A model generated the notes under the pieces. It was not told the origin of the DNA, searched no databases, and worked only from the letters and a program-made list of their open reading frames with translations. From positions 1-51,121 of the forward strand of contig CAXBNF010000018.1 of assembly GCA_963977065.1 (NCBI GenBank): a stretch of DNA of 51,121 bases. The letters are read 5' to 3'. Position numbers and translations under genes: made by a program. This document shows positions 41,563 through 48,612 of the stretch, piece by piece. The DNA is from Planktosalinus sp963977065 (GTDB lineage Bacteria > Bacteroidota > Bacteroidia > Flavobacteriales > Flavobacteriaceae). Positions within the stretch are counted from its first letter, which is position 1. Each line of letters begins with the position of its first letter.

Positions 41563-42047
41563 TATCGTAAATGTTTAGGGAATACCATAGCTTTGGTTTT
41601 TCCTTTTGCTAAATTGCTCCAATTGTCTGTGTCAAAATCAATTTTTACAAATCCACAGGTAGGTAAATTATCAATAAATTTATTTCCCAATTTATTAACT
41701 AATTGGGTGAGCCCATAATTGTGTCCAAATACCATCAAAATATCTACATCATTTGAGGTTACTTCAATAGCTCTCATAACACGTTCCCCTGAAAAATCAT
41801 ACATACTATTTTCAATAACAAAACCCGAATCGGGTACTTGAAATGCCTTTTTGAATTGTTCGGCTGTTGTTAAAGCTCGATTGGCATCACTAGTCTTTAT
41901 GAGTTGAGGAGCTTTATAATTTGCCGCCACATAGTTTGAAACCAAAACAATATCAAGTTTTCCCTTAGTATTTAAGGGACGTTGATGGTCTTCCACATTT
42001 TCTTCCCACGAAGATTTAGCATGTCTGGTTATGTAAAGTGTTTTCAT
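41562..42047 (-). CDS. sixA: SixA-like histidine phosphatase
   Basis: A 161-residue phosphoglycerate-mutase-fold protein. The catalytic RHAKSSWEE (R8, H9) is at the N-terminus, DANRALTTAEQF carries the second Arg, and MVFGHNYGLTQLVNKL carries the second His. SixA proteins remove phosphate from phosphohistidine or small molecules. It is the first gene of the sixA-ppk1-ppx operon, so it may act on polyphosphate-related signalling, though this is only inferred from position. Confidence 0.85.
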   Translation of the reverse strand: MKTLYITRHAKSSWEENVEDHQRPLNTKGKLDIVLVSNYVAANYKAPQLIKTSDANRALTTAEQFKKAFQVPDSGFVIENSMYDFSGERVMRAIEVTSNDVDILMVFGHNYGLTQLVNKLGNKFIDNLPTCGFVKIDFDTDNWSNLAKGKTKAMVFPKHLR

Positions 42048-42056
42048 CTGCTATGC

Positions 42057-42072
42057 TTCCGCGAAAGCGAAA
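42057..42072. repeat. Dispersed palindrome TTCCGCGAAAGCGAAA
   Basis: It lies between sixA and pdxH. It shares TCCGCGAAAGCG with the complement of 48369-48383, so the two are copies of one intergenic repeat with a short stem. Confidence 0.6.
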
Positions 42073-42095
42073 TTCTTTTTATTAATATTCAATTA

Positions 42096-42743
42096 TTAAG
42101 GTGCTAAGCGTTCAATTTTCCAGTCAAAATCATCTTGCAAAGTATAACGTAAACGGTCGTGCAATCGGTTGGGTCTTCCCTGCCAGAATTCAATGGATTG
42201 GGGTTTTACCAAAAATCCACCCCAATTTTTGGGTCGCGGAATTTCGGTATTTTCATATTGTTTTTCTAACTCTATTAGTTTGTTTTCAAGCATTTTGCGT
42301 GAAGCGACCACATTGCTCTGGTCAGAAACCACGGCTCCCAGTTGGCTTCCTTTGGGACGTGACTGGAAATAATTTTCTGAATCTGTTTCTGAGGTTTTTT
42401 CGGCAATGCCTTTAATGATGACCTGACGCTCGAGCGTGGGCCAAAAAAAAGACAAACACACTTTAGGGTGTGCCAGGATGGATTTCCCTTTTTCACTATC
42501 ATAGTTAGTGTAAAACACAAAACCCTCTTCGTTGTATTTTTTCAACAACACCATTCTGTTTTTTGGGAAACCGTCTTCTCCTAAAGAAGCAACAGCCATA
42601 GCGTTTGGCTCATCAGCCCCGCCGTGCTCGACCGCTTCATAAAACCACGTCCTGAATTGTTGCAGCGGGTTTGCATCCACATTGGATTCAAGAAGTTCTT
42701 TCTTTTCATAAGTCTTGCGGTAATGGCTTAAATCGTTTTGCAT
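42096..42743 (-). CDS. pdxH: Pyridoxamine 5'-phosphate oxidase
   Basis: A 215-residue protein of standard length. Features are PNAMAVASLGEDGFPKNRMV, LLKKYNEEGFVFYTNYDSEK (FMN-binding core), FWPTLERQVIIKG, RPKGSQLGAVVSDQS and the family-typical end WKIERLAP. It oxidises PNP and PMP to PLP with FMN and O2. It has its own spacer on both sides and appears monocistronic. Confidence 0.95.
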   Translation of the reverse strand: MQNDLSHYRKTYEKKELLESNVDANPLQQFRTWFYEAVEHGGADEPNAMAVASLGEDGFPKNRMVLLKKYNEEGFVFYTNYDSEKGKSILAHPKVCLSFFWPTLERQVIIKGIAEKTSETDSENYFQSRPKGSQLGAVVSDQSNVVASRKMLENKLIELEKQYENTEIPRPKNWGGFLVKPQSIEFWQGRPNRLHDRLRYTLQDDFDWKIERLAP

Positions 42744-42811
42744 TGTTGAGATTTGGAATGCAATTTACGGGTTTTTATAAGAATTTGAAACAAGCGTATG
42801 TGAAGAATGAC

Positions 42812-43717
42812 TTAAATTTCAAACACTTTATAATCTTCGGCCAGCTCTGTGTTTTCAAAAATGGTTTTGGCTTCTTCTAAAAAGAGGTTTAAATCTGTGT
42901 AACGAGTGGAAAAATGACCTAAAACCAAGCGTTTTGCTTCAGCCGCTTTGGCAATCATTGCGGCTTCTTTGGCAGTGCTGTGCTTTGTTTTTTCGCAAAG
43001 ATGTTTGTGCTCCTCTAGAAAAGTGGCTTCGTGATACAAGAGTGAAACCTTTTCAATCAAGGGAACAATTTCAGGATTATAAAAGGTATCACTGCAAAAG
43101 GCATAGCTTTTGGGTAGGTCAGGTGGAAAAGTGACTTTTTCATTGGGAATAAGTTTTCCTTCCAGGTTGGGCACATCAGCACCGGCTTTTAGCTTCCTGA
43201 AATAGCTATTATCAATTTTTGCTGCAACGGCAGCTTCAATATTTAGTTTTCGCTCTCCGGGTTTTTCCTTAAATAAAAAGCCATTGGTATATACCCTGTG
43301 TTTTAGGGGAATGGTGTGCACTTCCACCTTGTCATCCTCAAAGAGCAATTGAGATGTTTTTGTTTCCAGTTCGTGAAAAATCAGGTTGTAATTGGTCCAC
43401 GCCTTACCCAGCTTGAGTTGCAAGGTGATTATTTCCTTGATGCCCTTGGGTCCATAAATGTGCAATTCAGCTTCGCGGCCTAAAAGTGTAAATGTGGAAA
43501 TCAACCCAATCAACCCGTAAAAATGATCGCCGTGCAGGTGGGAAATAAAAATATGCTTCACCCGGGCAAATTTCACCTTAGATTTCCTCAATGCCACCTG
43601 AGTGCCTTCACCGCAGTCAATCAAAAACAGCTGCCCTCTCACGTCCAGCAATTGGGACGTGGGATTGTGAAAGGTTTTTGGCGTGGCGGAATGGCAACCT
43701 AGGATGGTGAGGGTCAT
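42812..43717 (-). CDS. rnz: Ribonuclease Z
   Basis: A 301-residue MBL-fold endonuclease. The zinc motif ISHLHGDHFYGL (H60, H62, D64, H65) follows IDCGEGTQVALRKSKVKFAR. YAFCSDTFYN and KHSTAKEAAMIAKAA with LVLGHFSTRY provide the remaining ligands. It cleaves the 3' trailer of tRNA precursors. The length fits the short form. It lies next to a duplicated gene end and an inserted membrane-protein gene. Confidence 0.93.
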   Translation of the reverse strand: MTLTILGCHSATPKTFHNPTSQLLDVRGQLFLIDCGEGTQVALRKSKVKFARVKHIFISHLHGDHFYGLIGLISTFTLLGREAELHIYGPKGIKEIITLQLKLGKAWTNYNLIFHELETKTSQLLFEDDKVEVHTIPLKHRVYTNGFLFKEKPGERKLNIEAAVAAKIDNSYFRKLKAGADVPNLEGKLIPNEKVTFPPDLPKSYAFCSDTFYNPEIVPLIEKVSLLYHEATFLEEHKHLCEKTKHSTAKEAAMIAKAAEAKRLVLGHFSTRYTDLNLFLEEAKTIFENTELAEDYKVFEI

Positions 43718-43757
43718 ATATTAAAAATATTTTTGTTGAAATGAGGTTTAAAATATC

Positions 43758-43811
43758 TTAAAACCCCAAATTCCGTTCAATTTCTTCCAATTCAATAACA
43801 TCTCCAGCTTC
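43758..43811 (-). pseudogene. Duplicated 3' end of the 111-aa gene (remnant)
   Basis: On the minus strand this encodes EAGDVIELEEIERNLGF and a stop, nearly the same as the C-terminus EAEDVIELEEIERDLGF of the intact gene at 44242. Over about 51 bases the two copies differ at only four positions (offset 484). No start codon or upstream part of the gene remains, so it is a 3' fragment separated from the intact copy by the membrane-protein gene. Confidence 0.75.
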
Positions 43812-43839
43812 TTGTTGTGATATAAAATAAAGCAAAAAT

Positions 43840-44205
43840 TTATCGAGAATTTGGGTCTTTAATATAAAATAGCTTTTCAAAAAATTGTTGATTAAAAACC
43901 ACGAATAAAATTATTAAAATCAGAAAAATTGGGTTAAATCGAATTGGTCCAATATTAAATAATGCATTTATATAAAATATATCTATTATATCCACAAATC
44001 CGATAAGTAGGGTTATTCCAAAAATATAACGATATAGATTCCTTTTCTTAAAATATAGAAATATTGAAACCGCAACTAATATAATACCTAAATAATGTTT
44101 GTAGGAGATTGTAGCATCTGTAAATAAAACAATTCCTACAGTAGAAACAATAAGAAGAAGAGCAATTATTAAGGGAGTACTGTTTTTATGAATGGAATTT
44201 TTCAA
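43840..44205 (-). CDS. Hypothetical four-helix membrane protein
   Basis: A 121-residue protein with four hydrophobic segments (about 10-29, 36-51, 57-75, 88-105) and a short charged C-terminus. The start is a TTG (44203-44205); no internal Met offers an alternative. I do not recognise the family. It is very AT-rich and sits between an intact gene and a duplicated copy of that gene's 3' end, suggesting it arrived later than its neighbours. A membrane-protein role is all that can be said. Confidence 0.6.
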   Translation of the reverse strand: MKNSIHKNSTPLIIALLLIVSTVGIVLFTDATISYKHYLGIILVAVSIFLYFKKRNLYRYIFGITLLIGFVDIIDIFYINALFNIGPIRFNPIFLILIILFVVFNQQFFEKLFYIKDPNSR

Positions 44206-44241
44206 AACTTTTGAAATGTTTCTTTTTTTAATATATTTTAC

Positions 44242-44577
44242 TCAAAACCCCAAATCCCGTTCAATTTCTTCCAATTCAATTACATCTTCGGCTTCAGGTA
44301 GTGTGGGTACTACGATCAATTCTTCCGGGATGACATCGGGATCGATGGAGTCGTTGACAATTACAAATGATTTTTTGGTGGCGCGGTGTTTGTTGGAAAC
44401 TACAAGAAAACTAAGCAATTCCGGTAAGGTGAGAGGGTTGTATTTCATCAGGTCAATTACAACATTTTCACCTGAAAATTCTTTAGGGATGATGTATTCC
44501 AAAAAAGTGCCAAATTCGGCTACATTGTCTTTTTCATCTTCTATGAGTTGAAACCTATCGTGTTGACTAACTTTCAT
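44242..44577 (-). CDS. Conserved hypothetical STAS-like protein
   Basis: A 111-residue soluble acidic protein: MKVSQHDRFQLIEDEKDNVA, VVIDLMKYNPLTLPELLSFL, KSFVIVND and the C-terminus VIELEEIERDLGF. The alternating strand-helix pattern resembles STAS-like domains. It is conserved in flavobacteria between pyrB and rnz and sometimes mislabelled ribonuclease Z. It overlaps the pyrB 3' end by 11 bases, so it is part of the pyr transcript. The function is unknown. Confidence 0.75.
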   Translation of the reverse strand: MKVSQHDRFQLIEDEKDNVAEFGTFLEYIIPKEFSGENVVIDLMKYNPLTLPELLSFLVVSNKHRATKKSFVIVNDSIDPDVIPEELIVVPTLPEAEDVIELEEIERDLGF

Positions 44578-45505
44578 ACTGTTTTATTTTTGAAGCCAAT
44601 AAATAAATAACCGCCATCCTGATGGCTACTCCATTTTCTACTTGATTCAGAATGATGGACTGCTTAGAGTCTGCCACATCGCTTGTGATTTCTACCCCGC
44701 GGTTGATGGGTCCGGGGTGCATAATGACGATTTCCTTATTTAAAGAGTCGAGCAGCGCTTTGTTTATTCCATACTGCTGGGTGTATTCACGCACTGAAGG
44801 GAAGTAACTGATTTCCATCCGTTCGTTTTGAACGCGCAACATATTGGCAACATCACACCATTCAAGGGCATTTCTCAAATTGCCCTCTACTTCTACGCCT
44901 AATTTTTCTATATATTTAGGAATAAGTGTTTTAGGACCACAAACTTTCACCTTTGCTCCAAGTAATTGCAGGGCGAAAATATTCGACAAAGCCACTCTTG
45001 AGTGTAAGATATCACCCACGATAATAACTTTTTTCCCGGCCACATCGCCCAACTTTTCCCTGATGGAATAACAATCTAATAAGGCTTGTGTGGGATGTTC
45101 GTGCGCTCCGTCACCGGCATTGATGATGCTGGCATTAATGTGCTTTGAAAGAAACACCCCTGCTCCCGGATTGGGATGACGCATCACCACCATATCCACC
45201 TTCATGGAGAGGATATTGTTAACCGTGTCAATTAGTGTCTCCCCTTTTTTTACGGATGAGGAAGCCGCAGAAAAGTTGACAACATCTGCAGAAAGCCGTT
45301 TTTCAGCCAGTTCAAAAGAGAGGCGTGTTCTTGTACTGTTTTCAAAAAATAAATTAGCAATAGTAATGTCCCGCAGTGAAGGTACTTTCTTGATGGAGCG
45401 ATTGATGACTTCCTTAAAATGATCGGCGGTTTCAAAAATAAGATGAATATCTGCCGGGGTGAGATATTTGATTCCCAATAAGTGTTTGACACTTAGTTCA
45501 CTCAT
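44567..45505 (-). CDS. pyrB: Aspartate carbamoyltransferase catalytic subunit
   Basis: A 312-residue enzyme with the carbamoyl-phosphate motif FFENSTRTRLSFE (about 53-65), the HPTQALLDCYSI motif and the aspartate-loop HPGPINRGVEI. It condenses carbamoyl phosphate and aspartate for UMP synthesis. No pyrI regulatory subunit is adjacent. It follows pyrR by 69 bases in the same direction and overlaps the next gene by 11 bases. Confidence 0.95.
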   Translation of the reverse strand: MSELSVKHLLGIKYLTPADIHLIFETADHFKEVINRSIKKVPSLRDITIANLFFENSTRTRLSFELAEKRLSADVVNFSAASSSVKKGETLIDTVNNILSMKVDMVVMRHPNPGAGVFLSKHINASIINAGDGAHEHPTQALLDCYSIREKLGDVAGKKVIIVGDILHSRVALSNIFALQLLGAKVKVCGPKTLIPKYIEKLGVEVEGNLRNALEWCDVANMLRVQNERMEISYFPSVREYTQQYGINKALLDSLNKEIVIMHPGPINRGVEITSDVADSKQSIILNQVENGVAIRMAVIYLLASKIKQYES

Positions 45506-45521
45506 TCTTTTTTATGTTTAT

Positions 45522-45582
45522 AGTTTCAGGTTTGAAAATATGCTTTTTTACTTCTAACATTTAACTTCTAATTTCTAACTTA
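45522..45582. repeat. Short-repeat spacer between pyrR and pyrB
   Basis: AGTTTCAGGTTT (45522-45533) recurs at 26659. Three ACTTCTAA-like units (45550-45582) match the repeat at 28215. No attenuator hairpin or PyrR-binding stem is evident in this 69-base gap. Confidence 0.5.
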
Positions 45583-46111
45583 CCAAATAAACCGCATCTT
45601 CCCCTTCATTTTCTTTCCAGCACACTTTTACCTTTTCTTCATTGATAGCGTCCACTTGTCTGCCTCTGTAATCAGGTTGAATGGGCAAATGACGACTGAA
45701 CCTTCTGTCAATAAGTGCCAGCAATTCAATTCCTTTTGGTCTTCCAAATGATTGGATGGCTGTTAAGGCAGCACGAATGCTTCTTCCTGTGTAAAGTACA
45801 TCATCGATAAGTACAACGTTTTTGTCTTCCACAAGAAAATCGATTTTAGTTTTATTGGCTTCAAGGGATTTACCTCCCCTTCTGAAATCATCTCTAAAAA
45901 ATGTAATATCGAGATAACCTAATTTGATCGTTTTAATTTTGTATTCGGTTTCTAATATGGACTTTAGGCGATTTGCCAGGAAAGTACCTCTTGGTTGTAA
46001 TCCTATTAGAACAGTTTCTTGAAATGTATTGTGGTTTTCAATCAGGTGGCACGCTAAGCGATGAAGTGCAATGTGAACTTCGGTTTCGTTAAGCAACACT
46101 TTTTGACTCAT
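45575..46111 (-). CDS. pyrR: PyrR regulator / uracil phosphoribosyltransferase-like
   Basis: A 178-residue PRTase-fold protein with the PRPP-binding loop VVLIDDVLYTGRSIRAAL (about 98-115), LIGLQPRGTFLANRL and RRFSRHLPIQPDYRGRQVD, the usual PyrR pattern. In Firmicutes PyrR controls pyr mRNA by attenuation and has weak UPRTase activity; the regulatory role here is inferred. It is the first gene of the pyrR-pyrB unit, with a -7-like element at 46135-46142. Confidence 0.92.
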   Translation of the reverse strand: MSQKVLLNETEVHIALHRLACHLIENHNTFQETVLIGLQPRGTFLANRLKSILETEYKIKTIKLGYLDITFFRDDFRRGGKSLEANKTKIDFLVEDKNVVLIDDVLYTGRSIRAALTAIQSFGRPKGIELLALIDRRFSRHLPIQPDYRGRQVDAINEEKVKVCWKENEGEDAVYLVS

Positions 46112-46134
46112 GAAGATGAATTGTTTCTCAAGAG

Positions 46135-46142
46135 CAAAAGTA
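46135..46142 (-). promoter_or_regulatory. Candidate -7 element before pyrR
   Basis: The minus strand reads TACTTTTG, an exact TAnnTTTG match 23 bases before the pyrR ATG. A TTG lies upstream only at too short a spacing (13 bases). Confidence 0.4.
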
Positions 46143-46229
46143 CATAAAAATATTTCAAACTTGCTTTTTGAATTATAGTTATAGTAAATAAATATGAAAT
46201 GTGTAATATGTAGCCCTTATAATGGTTTT

Positions 46230-46291
46230 GCCACGAATGCACTAATAATTTATTAATGCAAGTCATACATTTTCATTCGTGCATTAGTGGC
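46230..46291. repeat. Imperfect inverted repeat of a dispersed element
   Basis: GCCACGAATGCACTAAT (46230-46246) and ATTCGTGCATTAGTGGC (46275-46291) are near-perfect inverse copies with two mismatches and a 28-base spacer. The second arm recurs exactly (18 bases) at 48529-48546, on the other side of rpsA. Confidence 0.75.
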
Positions 46292-46318
46292 GTTTTTAGA
46301 GGTGCTTGTAACTTTTAA

Positions 46319-46349
46319 TAAAAAAAGGCTGTCCATAAGACAGCCTTTT
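46319..46349 (-). terminator. Intrinsic terminator of rpsA
   Basis: On the minus strand GGCTGTC pairs with GACAGCC around a 5-base loop (46327-46345), with extra A-T pairs and a run of T residues. It lies 24 bases after the rpsA stop. Confidence 0.9.
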
Positions 46350-46372
46350 ACTATGATTAATGGATGTTAAAA

Positions 46373-48211
46373 TTATTTTTTACCGTCCATTTGATCTTTC
46401 AATGCTTGTAATTTATCATTGGCATCCCCTAAAGTTGGCTTTGCTTCAGCAGCAGTATCTGCTTGCTTCTTCACAGCTTCCTTAAGGATTTTTGCTTCTT
46501 CTTCTCTGAAAATTACAGTATGAGAAGCCACCACTCTCTTGAATTCTTTGTTGAATTCAATAATTTGGAATTCTGCTTCTTCTCCTTTGTTCAACTTGCT
46601 TCCGTCTTCTTTTTCAAGGTGACGAGAAGGAACAAATGCCACTACATCTTCGTTAAACTCAACTGTTGCACCTTTGTCAACAATTTCAGTTACTTTAGCA
46701 GTGTGCTTGGTCCCAAGTGCAAATTCTTTTTCATATTTATCCCAAGGGTTTGTCTCAGTTTGTTTGTGACCTAAACTCAACTTACGTCCTTCAACATCCA
46801 ATTCAAGAACAACCACTTCAAGGGTATCACCCACATTGGTGAACTCACTTGGGTGTTTGATTTTCTTGGTCCAGGATAAATCTGAAATATAGATTAAACC
46901 GTCAATTCCTTCTTCCAGTTCAACAAATACACCAAAGTTTGTGAAGTTTTTCACTACACCTTTGTGTTTTGAACCAACAGGGAATTTGTTAGTAATATCT
47001 GTCCAAGGGTCTGGAGTCAATTGCTTGATACCAAGCGACATTTTGCGCTCTTCTCTATCTAAAGTAAGTATAACAGCTTCTACTTCATCACCTACCTTAA
47101 CAAAATCCTGAGCACTTCTCAAATGAGTTGACCATGACATTTCGCTTACGTGAATCAATCCTTCAACACCATCTTCAACTTCGATGAATGCACCATAATC
47201 TGCGATTACAACAACTTTACCTTTTACTTTATCTCCAATCTTAAGGTCTGAGCTAAGTGCTTCCCAAGGATGTGCATTTAGTTGTTTAAGACCCAATTGG
47301 ATTCTTGTTTTATCTTCATCAAAATCAAGAATTACAACGTTTAACGTTTGGTCTAATTCTACGATTTCATTTGGATGATTGATTCTGCTCCAAGAAAGGT
47401 CAGTGATATGAACAAGTCCATCTACACCTCCAAGGTCAACAAACACACCATAAGAAGTAATGTTTTTCACAACACCCTCCAGTACTTGTCCTTTTTCTAA
47501 TTGACCGATGATTTCTTTCTTCTGCTCTTCAATATCTGCTTCGATAAGTGCTTTGTGAGAAACAACAACGTTTTTGAATTCGTGGTTGATTTTAACAACT
47601 TTAAATTCCATTGTTTTACCAACATACCCATCATAATCACGGATTGGCTTCACATCGATTTGAGAACCAGGCAAGAAAGCCTCAATTCCAAATACATCGA
47701 CAATCATACCTCCTTTGGTTCTGCATTTTACATAACCGTTTACGATAGTTCCTTTATCGTGAGCTTCATTCACACGATCCCAGGCTTTGATTGTTCTTGC
47801 TTTTCTGTGAGATAATACAAGTTGTCCTGTACTGTCTTCACGCACGTCAATTAAAACCTCTACTTTGTCACCCACTTTCAAGTCTGGGTTGTAGCGAAAC
47901 TCATTCAGAGAAATCACACCCTCACTTTTAGCATTGATGTCAATAATAGCGTCGCGATCTGTCATATGTACAACAACACCTTCAACGACTTCGTCGTCCA
48001 GTGTGTCAACAAAATTTTCTGCAACTAGTTTTTCAAATTCATCCAGCTTTTTCTCATCAATTACTTCGATACCCTCTTCATAATTGTGCCAGTTGAATTC
48101 TTTTAAAAATTTTTCAGGGTTTGCTTCTTTAGCAGACACCTCTTTTTTTGGTTCTTGAGTAGCTGTAGCAGCTTCTACTTGTACCTCTTCGTTTTTTGTT
48201 TCTTCAGCCAT
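46373..48211 (-). CDS. rpsA: 30S ribosomal protein S1
   Basis: A 612-residue protein with six S1/OB repeats. The clearest are GQVLEGVVKNITSYGVFVDL (about 240), GDKVKGKVVVIADYGAFIEV (about 327), GSKHKGVVKNFTNFGVFVEL (about 411) and a more diverged sixth (GTKHTAKVTEIVDKGATVEF). An acidic, Ala/Glu-rich N-terminal extension of about 70 residues is typical of Bacteroidota S1. It binds mRNA on the small subunit. It is monocistronic, with a strong promoter (48332-48361), a leader of about 115 bases and a terminator. Confidence 0.95.
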   Translation of the reverse strand: MAEETKNEEVQVEAATATQEPKKEVSAKEANPEKFLKEFNWHNYEEGIEVIDEKKLDEFEKLVAENFVDTLDDEVVEGVVVHMTDRDAIIDINAKSEGVISLNEFRYNPDLKVGDKVEVLIDVREDSTGQLVLSHRKARTIKAWDRVNEAHDKGTIVNGYVKCRTKGGMIVDVFGIEAFLPGSQIDVKPIRDYDGYVGKTMEFKVVKINHEFKNVVVSHKALIEADIEEQKKEIIGQLEKGQVLEGVVKNITSYGVFVDLGGVDGLVHITDLSWSRINHPNEIVELDQTLNVVILDFDEDKTRIQLGLKQLNAHPWEALSSDLKIGDKVKGKVVVIADYGAFIEVEDGVEGLIHVSEMSWSTHLRSAQDFVKVGDEVEAVILTLDREERKMSLGIKQLTPDPWTDITNKFPVGSKHKGVVKNFTNFGVFVELEEGIDGLIYISDLSWTKKIKHPSEFTNVGDTLEVVVLELDVEGRKLSLGHKQTETNPWDKYEKEFALGTKHTAKVTEIVDKGATVEFNEDVVAFVPSRHLEKEDGSKLNKGEEAEFQIIEFNKEFKRVVASHTVIFREEEAKILKEAVKKQADTAAEAKPTLGDANDKLQALKDQMDGKK

Positions 48212-48331
48212 TGCTGATTAATTAATTTGTATCCTGTATTCCCTGAAAATTTAAGCAACTGAAACACAGAAGTGTTAGTAAATTTTAAAATTGTTTCCCT
48301 TTCTAATTTTCATAAGCTGCAAAAAGGAGTG

Positions 48332-48361
48332 CAAAAGTAGTATTAAATTTTTAATTTTCAA
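48332..48361 (-). promoter_or_regulatory. rpsA promoter
   Basis: On the minus strand TTG (48361-48359), a 19-base spacer, then TACTTTTG (48339-48332) match the Bacteroidota consensus exactly in both elements and spacing. Transcription would start near 48325, leaving an AT-rich leader of about 115 bases before the ATG. Confidence 0.75.
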
Positions 48362-48368
48362 AGATTTA

Positions 48369-48383
48369 TTCCGCTTTCGCGGA
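48369..48383. repeat. Dispersed palindrome TTCCGCTTTCGCGGA
   Basis: TCCGC/GCGGA arms surround a TTTC loop. It is the inverse counterpart of the copy at 42057-42072 and sits just upstream of the rpsA promoter. Confidence 0.65.
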
Positions 48384-48473
48384 TGCAAATAATGAATTTT
48401 AATTGTGAGTTTCATAAAAAGAACTTTCTACAATAAAATATTTCCAAATTCTCATACCGTTTATTGTTTGCCA

Positions 48474-48491
48474 TCCCGAAAGCGTTCGGGA
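48474..48491. repeat. Hairpin TCCCGAAAGCGTTCGGGA
   Basis: A perfect 7-bp stem (TCCCGAA/TTCGGGA) with an AGCG loop, in non-coding DNA. It is similar to short dispersed palindromes in flavobacterial spacers. It lacks a T-run, so it is not a typical terminator. Confidence 0.65.
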
Positions 48492-48528
48492 CACGAATAA
48501 TTATGTAAAGGGGTACATTTTAGAAAAA

Positions 48529-48546
48529 CATTCGTGCATTAGTGGC
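48529..48546. repeat. Second copy of the CATTCGTGCATTAGTGGC element
   Basis: Identical over 18 bases to 46274-46291. It lies upstream of the S9 peptidase gene. Confidence 0.75.
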
Positions 48547-48612
48547 TTTTAAGAATTCGATATTCTAAAAAATGTGTAGTTTCGTAAAATCAACTTCATA
48601 ACTCTTATTAAA

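Larger units (their letters stand above)
48212..48612. other. 401-base intergenic region with promoter and repeats
   Basis: There is no gene here. It contains the rpsA leader and promoter, the palindrome at 48369-48383, a hairpin at 48474-48491, the dispersed element at 48529-48546 and a weak -7-like TAGTTTCG (48577-48584) before the peptidase gene. Confidence 0.7.

Noticed and set aside
46230..46291. CRISPR or insertion-sequence ends
   Set aside because: There is only one inverted pair with a 28-base spacer and no transposase, array or target duplication.
48474..48491. Terminator for a plus-strand gene
   Set aside because: There is no upstream gene on either strand and no T-run; it fits a dispersed palindrome better.
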